DNA from: B8-G4 sp033720735
Lineage (GTDB): Bacteria > Bacteroidota > Bacteroidia > Chitinophagales > Saprospiraceae
DNA: 10,614 nucleotides
Direction: 5' to 3'
Assembly (NCBI GenBank): GCA_033720735.1
Contig: JAWWBX010000135.1
Span: 1-10,614, forward strand
Position 1 is the first letter of the stretch, and each line of letters begins with the position of its first letter. Shown here piece after piece: positions 6,355-10,614 of the stretch. Position numbers and translations under genes: made by a program. The notes below the pieces were generated by a model that was given only the letters and a program-made list of their open reading frames with translations, searched no databases and was not told the origin of the DNA.

Positions 6355-6774
6355 ATGTCCAGAAGTAATACCACGCTGACAAAAATGACACCCTACGCAA
6401 GACACGTCGAACAGTATCAGCGATTCTGGCATGCCAATCAACATCAGATCAACCGGGTCGTCGCGATACGTCGGTACCTCGATCATCACTTCGCGCAGGA
6501 CATCGATCTGGCGACACTGGGTAAAGCCCATGCGATATCCAAATACCATTTGTGGCGCCTGTTCAGAAAACATTACGGGCAGACGGTACAGCACTATCTG
6601 ACTGAGCGACGGATCAGCATGGCCAGGGTACACCTGCGGCGCGGAGCATCGGTGCGCGACACGTGTTTTGCGGTAGGATTCAGCAGCCCTGGGTCATTTA
6701 CTCACCTGTTCAAACGGAGGGTCGGAATGACCCCAGGTCAGTATCGAAAGCGCAACTTTCGATACGTTTCCTGA
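6355..6774 (+). CDS. AraC-family transcriptional regulator, DNA-binding domain only
   Basis: The 139-residue protein is almost entirely an AraC/XylS DNA-binding domain. The first helix-turn-helix is in VVAIRRYLDHHFAQDIDLATLGKAHAISKYHLWRLFRKHYG. The linker helix is TVQHYLTERRISMARVHLRR. The second helix-turn-helix, SVRDTCFAVGFSSPGSFTHLFKRRVGMTPGQYRK, ends with the typical 'GMTPGQYRK'. No effector-binding or dimerisation domain is present, so any signal sensing must come from a partner or from expression level. ATG at 6355 is preferred; a GTG at 6343 would overlap the upstream TAG, and a third start is ATG 6385. It is followed after 38 bases by a VOC gene; short AraC-like regulators beside VOC genes recur in Bacteroidota, so the VOC gene is its likely target. 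A perfect inverted repeat lies in its last codons. Confidence 0.9.
   Translation: MSRSNTTLTKMTPYARHVEQYQRFWHANQHQINRVVAIRRYLDHHFAQDIDLATLGKAHAISKYHLWRLFRKHYGQTVQHYLTERRISMARVHLRRGASVRDTCFAVGFSSPGSFTHLFKRRVGMTPGQYRKRNFRYVS
6741..6765. promoter_or_regulatory. Perfect 10-bp inverted repeat at the 3' end of the AraC-like gene
   Basis: GTATCGAAAG (6741-6750) and CTTTCGATAC (6756-6765) are exact inverted copies around CGCAA. The element encodes the last residues of the regulator (YRKRNFRY) and ends 48 bases before the start of the next VOC gene. It may be an intragenic operator or an RNA hairpin separating expression of the two genes. The bases after it (GTTTCC) are not a strong terminator tract. 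Confidence 0.6.
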
Positions 6775-6812
6775 CGAGATCATCCGTACCTTTCCTTTCA
6801 CGTAAAAGACAC

Positions 6813-7211
6813 ATGATGAGAATCAAACTGACCAGCATCCCCGTCCTTGATCAGGAGCAGGCGCTGACCTTTTACACTGAAACGCTGGGGTTTGTCAAAA
6901 AGCACGACATCCCGGTGGGTGAAGGCGCCCGCTGGTTGACCGTGGTCGCGCGGGACGAGCAGGACGGCCCGGAACTGCTGCTTGAACCGGCACCCAATCA
7001 TTTCGAACCGGCGAAGGTGTATCAAAAGGCACTGTACGAGGCCGGCATTCCCCATGCCCAATTCGATGTCGACGATATCGAAGCCGAGCATGCCCGGTTG
7101 ACTTCGCTCGGGGTGAAATTCAGTGTACCGCCAACCGATATCGGGACCGCCAAACTGGCCGTACTCGACGATACCTGCGGCAATCACATCCAGCTGTTGC
7201 AGTCCCTTTAG
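6813..7211 (+). CDS. VOC (glyoxalase-fold) family protein
   Basis: The 132-residue cytosolic protein is a complete single VOC domain. The first beta-alpha-beta-beta-beta unit is IKLTSIPVLDQEQALTFYTETLGFVKKHDIP plus WLTVVARDEQDGPELLLEPAP. The second is IPHAQFDVDDIEAEHARLTSLGVKFSVPPTDIG plus KLAVLDDTCGNHIQLLQSL. The pattern 'V-x-D-x-x-x-A-x-x-F-Y-x-x-x-L-G-F' and closing 'N-x-I-Q-L' are typical. The usual DPDG before the last strand reads DDTCG here, a small variation. It may be an isomerase, a lyase, or a binding or resistance protein; the substrate is not identifiable. The start is the first of two tandem ATGs (6813, 6816); TACCTTTC at 6787-6794 is a possible -7 box. Regulation by the adjacent AraC-like protein is inferred from position. 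Confidence 0.87.
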   Translation: MMRIKLTSIPVLDQEQALTFYTETLGFVKKHDIPVGEGARWLTVVARDEQDGPELLLEPAPNHFEPAKVYQKALYEAGIPHAQFDVDDIEAEHARLTSLGVKFSVPPTDIGTAKLAVLDDTCGNHIQLLQSL

Positions 7212-7253
7212 GGTCGCACGGTCGCCCGGGCGCGCAACCAGGGCGGTTTGCTG

Positions 7254-8021
7254 ATGTCCTTTCCTCAAAAGGAACCGGTGAGTCCGCACTACATTGCTCT
7301 GGTCTGTAGCTATGCCGCCGTCATCAGCTTGTGGTTTGTCCTTAACCGCGTCTGGCCGTCACTCTGGCGGCTACGGCCGTCCCTGACTTTTGCCAGGCCT
7401 GCCAGGGAGTTTGGCTACGCCCTCATCGCGTTGATCGCCGTTCTGGGCATCGGGCAACTGTACGTCCGCGACTGGATGCTCCCGGGTGATGACGTCGTGA
7501 TCCTGGACGCCATCAATCATTTCCTCATCTTTTCGCCGGTGCTCATCCTGCTCTGGTTGCGCAAGCAGGGAGCTGCCACGGTTTGGCTTCCCCTTGACCG
7601 GGTCCCGCAGCGATTGCTGTGCGGGCTGGCACTGGCGTTGATCGCCCTCACTGTTTACTGGCTTACTCGTCGTAATGCGCACGGCTGGGGACAAATCGTT
7701 GCGAACGTTTATCACCCGCAAAACTTCGCACTGGCTGTCCAGGTTTTTATGGAGGACCTCGCCATCGCCCTCCTGTTTGTACGGCTTGCCGCCTGGATAG
7801 GACAACGCTGGTCCATTGCGCTCGTGGCCATTCTTTTTGCCGCGGGACATGTGCCCAGCCTGCTGGCAGAAGGTGCCGCTCTCGCCGAACTCGGGAGCCT
7901 CTTCATCGATGCCTTCCTGGGTATCATTGTCCTGACGGCGCTCAGCCGGTCGCGCGATATCTGGTGGTTCTTTATGGTACACTTCGCCCTGGACATGACC
8001 CAGTTTTATGGGGGAAGTTGA
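7254..8021 (+). CDS. Divergent CPBP-like (Abi/CAAX protease-type) membrane protein
   Basis: The 255-residue protein is an integral inner-membrane protein with about seven hydrophobic segments (roughly 13-30, 55-70, 85-101, 121-137, 158-180, 187-203, 215-245). The last three carry weak CPBP intramembrane-protease signatures: Glu167-Asp168 and Arg177 in FMEDLAIALLFVRLA, FAAGH (His199), and HFALD (His243, Asp247). In standard CPBP proteins the first motif is EExxxR; here the arginine is ten residues after the first acid, so catalytic competence is doubtful. CPBP proteins process prenylated or peptide substrates or act in bacteriocin immunity; a non-protease membrane role is equally possible. ATG at 7254 is preferred to the TTG at 7248. 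It follows the VOC gene by 42 bases and precedes the VOC lipoprotein by 34, suggesting one transcript. Confidence 0.65.
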   Translation: MSFPQKEPVSPHYIALVCSYAAVISLWFVLNRVWPSLWRLRPSLTFARPAREFGYALIALIAVLGIGQLYVRDWMLPGDDVVILDAINHFLIFSPVLILLWLRKQGAATVWLPLDRVPQRLLCGLALALIALTVYWLTRRNAHGWGQIVANVYHPQNFALAVQVFMEDLAIALLFVRLAAWIGQRWSIALVAILFAAGHVPSLLAEGAALAELGSLFIDAFLGIIVLTALSRSRDIWWFFMVHFALDMTQFYGGS

Positions 8022-8055
8022 CAGGCAACCCGTACCTTGATGGAAAGCCAGTTGG

Positions 8056-8577
8056 ATGCGCACGATTTGGACGATTTTGGCAGGCATGGTGATCTCAGGT
8101 TGCTCACCACCACCTGCCGACAAGCCCTCATCAACCGAATCGCCTTCCGTACAAGTCGATACCACACCGCGTGTGACCGGGATCGGCGGGATTTTCTTTA
8201 CGTCGGAGGATCCGCAGGGCACGAAAGAGTGGTATGCACAGCACCTGGGTCTCGCGACCGACGACTATGGCTCACCATTTGAATTTAGAAATGCCCTCGA
8301 CCCTTCGCAGATCAACTACCTGCGCTGGAGCCTCTACCCGGAAGACACAGATCAATTTGCTCCGTCAGACAAGCCGTTTATGATCAACTACCGCGTCCAC
8401 AACCTGGCTGCACTCGTCAGCAACTTGCGGGAAGCAGGAGTGACGATACTGGACACCATTACTGAGTATCCCTATGGCAAGTTTGTGCATATCATGGATC
8501 CCGACGGGAACAAGATCGAACTATGGGAACCTGTCGACAGCGTGCTGACAGCCATGGGTGGAACAACGACCAAATAG
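8056..8577 (+). CDS. VOC-fold lipoprotein
   Basis: The 173-residue protein carries a lipoprotein signal: a short basic N-terminus, a hydrophobic run, and the lipobox ISGC with Cys16 as the predicted lipidated residue. A Ser/Pro/Thr-rich linker (17-38) leads to one VOC domain (about 39-162). The first half has VTGIGGIFFTSEDPQGTKEWYAQHLGL and FEFRNALDPSQINYLRWSLYP. The second half has MINYRVHNLAALVSNLREAGV and FVHIMDPDGNKIELWEP. Most close-looking VOC proteins of this type (GIGGIFF..DP..T.EWY..HLG) are cytosolic, so the export signal is unusual: the domain would be displayed in the periplasm or on the outer membrane. The substrate is unknown. The start at 8056 is fixed by the signal peptide; TACCTTGA at 8033-8040 is a possible -7 box. 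It converges with the GAF gene. Confidence 0.85.
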   Translation: MRTIWTILAGMVISGCSPPPADKPSSTESPSVQVDTTPRVTGIGGIFFTSEDPQGTKEWYAQHLGLATDDYGSPFEFRNALDPSQINYLRWSLYPEDTDQFAPSDKPFMINYRVHNLAALVSNLREAGVTILDTITEYPYGKFVHIMDPDGNKIELWEPVDSVLTAMGGTTTK

Positions 8578-8590
8578 GCCGGACTGCCAA

Positions 8591-8632
8591 CATTCAACTT
8601 TAAACCTTTAACCTTTAATTCTAAACTTCAGA
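8591..8632. repeat. Degenerate heptamer tandem array, copy C, across the GAF gene stop
   Basis: Six 7-base units run CATTCAA (8591), CTTTAAA (8598), CCTTTAA (8605), then CCTTTAA (8612), TTCTAAA (8619) and CTTCAGA (8626). The two central units are identical. The unit consensus (CYTTWAA) is related to the CTTTTCA of the other two arrays. The array fills most of the convergent gap and extends through the stop codon and last three codons of the minus-strand GAF gene. Confidence 0.55.
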
Positions 8633-10614
8633 CCGCACCTGTATCCTGAGTGCCTTGAGTCCCTCCACATCCTGCAGATGATCGAGTTCCAGATGTTCCC
8701 AATCCGCCTCTATCTGGCCCATCTCTGCGAGATAAGCAAGATGCCTTTCACAGGACCGCGCTTCGTCCGGTCGTCCGTACACGATCGCCACATGACCCGG
8801 CTGGGTCAACCGTTCACCGGTACCGGCGATCCGTGCCTTGTCGATGCGTTTTTTGACGATCTCATACCGCATGTTGTACGTGCCCTCAACGTCCAGGCGT
8901 TTCTCATCCATGCGGAACCTGAGGGTAATGGGGTCGCTGTACACCAGGATCAGGGGGGCAATCAGCAACCTGGCGCCGTCAGGGAATTCGCGATGAGCTT
9001 CTGCCGTCCGTTCGCTGCAGAGTATCTCCTCCACTTGCGGTTGCAACCGCTCGACTTCACGAACGATCTGGCATGTCCAAAGTAGTTGTTCCAACTGCAG
9101 GTTTTCCAGATACAATGGATCAAAGGGGAAGTCGGGTGAGATCTCAATACCGGTATAAATATTGTATTCGACCCCATCCGTCTTGTACTTGTCAAAATAG
9201 CAGGGCATCTGCAAGGACAACGCTGCTTCCTGTCGCGATATGAATTCCATCATATGCTGGTTGACCAGTGCCAGGGCCTGCTCGTAAGCCCGTCGATGTG
9301 TCGTATAGATCGCCGAACCTGGACCCCGCGGCTGCCCAAACGAAGCTGCCAGTGTTCGGATGTGGTCGTGGTGTTGTGCCAGGTGCTCGATCACCGGGTT
9401 GATCTGCTCCCGGATGAACTGTGCCACCACTTGCTCATCAGCCCTGCCTGAACCGATCCCGGACAAATGCCCGTCGACCTGCATTATCAACTCCTTGAGA
9501 ATCACCAGTTGGAGGTCATTGAAAGCTTCTTCAAGGAGATCACGTGCGGCGGCGAGGTTATCCTTCAGATCCCAGCGGATCGATTGATTGCGAATACGAG
9601 AAGAGCCTCGGATGTCGAGTGAACCATAAAACGGATAGAGGTTGTGCAGGATGATCTGTTGTCCGACCTCATCCACATTCCGTCCTTCCAGCACATGAAT
9701 AGCCGCTTCACGGAACTTCCACTGGATGGTCGGATGAATGGCGGTAAACTGTTCCAGCATGGCCGCCTTGACCCGGCTCTCAAATTCGTCGGCATGACGA
9801 CGCACGGCATCGGCAAAAATGGGCTTCATGCGGTTGATCTTGAACAGGGTTAATCCAGTCACTGCCGCGGGGACCTTGCTCGCGAGCTCAAATATTCCGA
9901 CGATCGCTCCCTGGTGGTATAATGGGGTCAGCAAGTAATTGCGCAACCCGAGACGTTTGAGGCCCTCGGTAAAATTCCGTGACAGGGCCCCTGACTGCGC
10001 GTCCACATCTTCAACCACCACGGTCTGCCCACTCAATACCGCGATGTACGGGGTATCCTCCAAGCGCAGATCTTTGGTGGATGACATCTCGCGCAGCAGC
10101 AGGCTGTTCCACAGGGGCCGGTCAGACGTTTCATTGAGCCGGCCATTGCGCTGCAGGGTTGCCAGCCCCAGCCGCAAAGTGGGTTGTCTGAAGACCGTGC
10201 GCACCTCTTCCTGAATGGATGTCATCCACGCGTCTTCGTCATCTGCATCTTTGCTGAGAAGCAAGTACTGAAGCCGGTTGGTAGCTTCCTCGATGGTCAC
10301 GTCGACCAACGAGACGATGCTGAGCCCCCTGAACAGGAACTGGTCGATCGGCAATGCGCGCATCCACTCTTCCTGGTCAAAGGGTTGCTCGAGCAATTGC
10401 TCAAGTTCGCCCTGATCCATCGCTTTGAGCGGAGTCCGGGTCGTAATATCCACCAACCGTGAATTGCCATTCAATTTGAAATAGCGCATCAGACCTGTCT
10501 CCTCATTGTACAAGCGGGCGATCACCGGCTCATCGACCGACATGTCGACATTGTAGAATCGCTTGAGCACCGCCTTGTACGCGTAGATCAATCTGCGGTC
10601 AAGCGACTGCTTGC
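8621..10614 (-). CDS. GAF domain-containing protein, N-terminus outside the window
   Basis: The frame is open from the right edge to a TAG at 8623-8621, about 663 visible codons. The first TTG in frame (10591) is inside ongoing coding sequence (KQSLDRR precedes IYAYKAVLKRFY), so the true start is probably beyond the window. About 185-265 residues after that TTG lies a GAF-like domain: TPYIAVLSGQTVVVEDVDAQS, then LRNYLLTPLYHQGAIVGIFELAS. After it comes a long mostly helical region with a conserved-looking core (PFYGSLDIRGSSRIRN), then a C-terminal part ending in VRSEV. No histidine kinase, GGDEF, EAL or DNA-binding domain is visible downstream of the GAF part, and no transmembrane segment. GAF domains bind small molecules or act in signalling; the output here is unknown. 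It is a large Bacteroidota-type protein usually annotated only as GAF domain-containing. Confidence 0.75.
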   Translation of the reverse strand, partial: KQSLDRRLIYAYKAVLKRFYNVDMSVDEPVIARLYNEETGLMRYFKLNGNSRLVDITTRTPLKAMDQGELEQLLEQPFDQEEWMRALPIDQFLFRGLSIVSLVDVTIEEATNRLQYLLLSKDADDEDAWMTSIQEEVRTVFRQPTLRLGLATLQRNGRLNETSDRPLWNSLLLREMSSTKDLRLEDTPYIAVLSGQTVVVEDVDAQSGALSRNFTEGLKRLGLRNYLLTPLYHQGAIVGIFELASKVPAAVTGLTLFKINRMKPIFADAVRRHADEFESRVKAAMLEQFTAIHPTIQWKFREAAIHVLEGRNVDEVGQQIILHNLYPFYGSLDIRGSSRIRNQSIRWDLKDNLAAARDLLEEAFNDLQLVILKELIMQVDGHLSGIGSGRADEQVVAQFIREQINPVIEHLAQHHDHIRTLAASFGQPRGPGSAIYTTHRRAYEQALALVNQHMMEFISRQEAALSLQMPCYFDKYKTDGVEYNIYTGIEISPDFPFDPLYLENLQLEQLLWTCQIVREVERLQPQVEEILCSERTAEAHREFPDGARLLIAPLILVYSDPITLRFRMDEKRLDVEGTYNMRYEIVKKRIDKARIAGTGERLTQPGHVAIVYGRPDEARSCERHLAYLAEMGQIEADWEHLELDHLQDVEGLKALRIQVRSEV

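Noticed and set aside
6663..6812. 50-residue N-terminal extension of the VOC protein
   Set aside because: It lies within the AraC-like gene in another frame and precedes the normal first VOC strand beginning at MMRIKLTS.
7223..7232. Palindrome CGCCCGGGCG after the VOC gene
   Set aside because: Short, GC-only and without a loop or T-tract; expected at this base composition.
5750..8021. Defence or bacteriocin-immunity island suggested by YdeI ('bacteriocin protection') and CPBP ('Abi') names
   Set aside because: Those labels come from a few family members; no toxin, nuclease, restriction or other defence gene is present, and the neighbours are ordinary accessory genes.
7371..8222. Long minus-strand open frame (283 codons) opposite the CPBP-like gene
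   Set aside because: Its translation is rich in Gln, Arg, Gly and Pro with no recognisable domain, whereas the plus strand gives a coherent membrane protein and a lipoprotein start. It is a by-product of GC-rich codon use.
1..10614. CRISPR arrays, tRNA or rRNA genes, insertion sequences, riboswitches
   Set aside because: Looked for spaced identical repeats, cloverleaf-like segments, terminal inverted repeats with transposase, and known riboswitch cores; none was found.

Overview
The window reads as chromosomal DNA of a moderately GC-rich member of the Bacteroidota, possibly from the Saprospiria or Chitinophagia. This is inferred from protein style (S41 peptidase with TPR tail, YdeI/OmdA protein, AraC-VOC pair, GAF protein with a conserved C-terminal extension), from the near absence of Shine-Dalgarno sequences, and from TAYYTT elements upstream of several starts that resemble the Bacteroidota -7 box. 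No rRNA, tRNA, CRISPR array, transposase or phage gene is visible. The genus cannot be fixed from the sequence alone.

Layout: eleven genes run on the plus strand and meet one minus-strand gene at the right end. From the left: the 3' end of a VOC/glyoxalase-fold gene (2-199); a stand-alone FAD-dependent monooxygenase (401-1735); a secreted S41 peptidase with a TPR tail (1908-3584); an SRPBCC protein closely followed by a small DUF2019-like protein (3644-4478); a zinc-free quinone-reductase-type MDR dehydrogenase (4531-5550); a cluster of YdeI/OmdA protein, DNA-binding-only AraC regulator and VOC protein (5750-7211); a divergent CPBP-like membrane protein (7254-8021); and a VOC-fold lipoprotein (8056-8577). 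The convergent minus-strand gene (8621 to the right edge) encodes a large GAF protein whose N-terminus lies outside the window.

Functionally it looks like an accessory stretch of small-molecule-handling and stress-type genes: three VOC proteins, two oxidoreductases and an SRPBCC protein. It is not a recognisable biosynthetic cluster or defence island. The tightest unit is ydeI-like/araC-like/VOC, with near-touching genes and a perfect 10-bp inverted repeat in the last codons of the araC-like gene, just before the VOC gene.

The most unusual non-coding signal is a family of degenerate heptamer-periodic arrays at three gene ends (241-289, 1781-1829, 8591-8632). The first two share 27 of 31 bases over their core, and the third runs through the stop codon of the GAF gene. 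Other non-coding structures are a near-perfect palindrome before the SRPBCC gene and two mutually exclusive hairpins in the leader of the YdeI gene. No clearly novel multi-gene system could be established.
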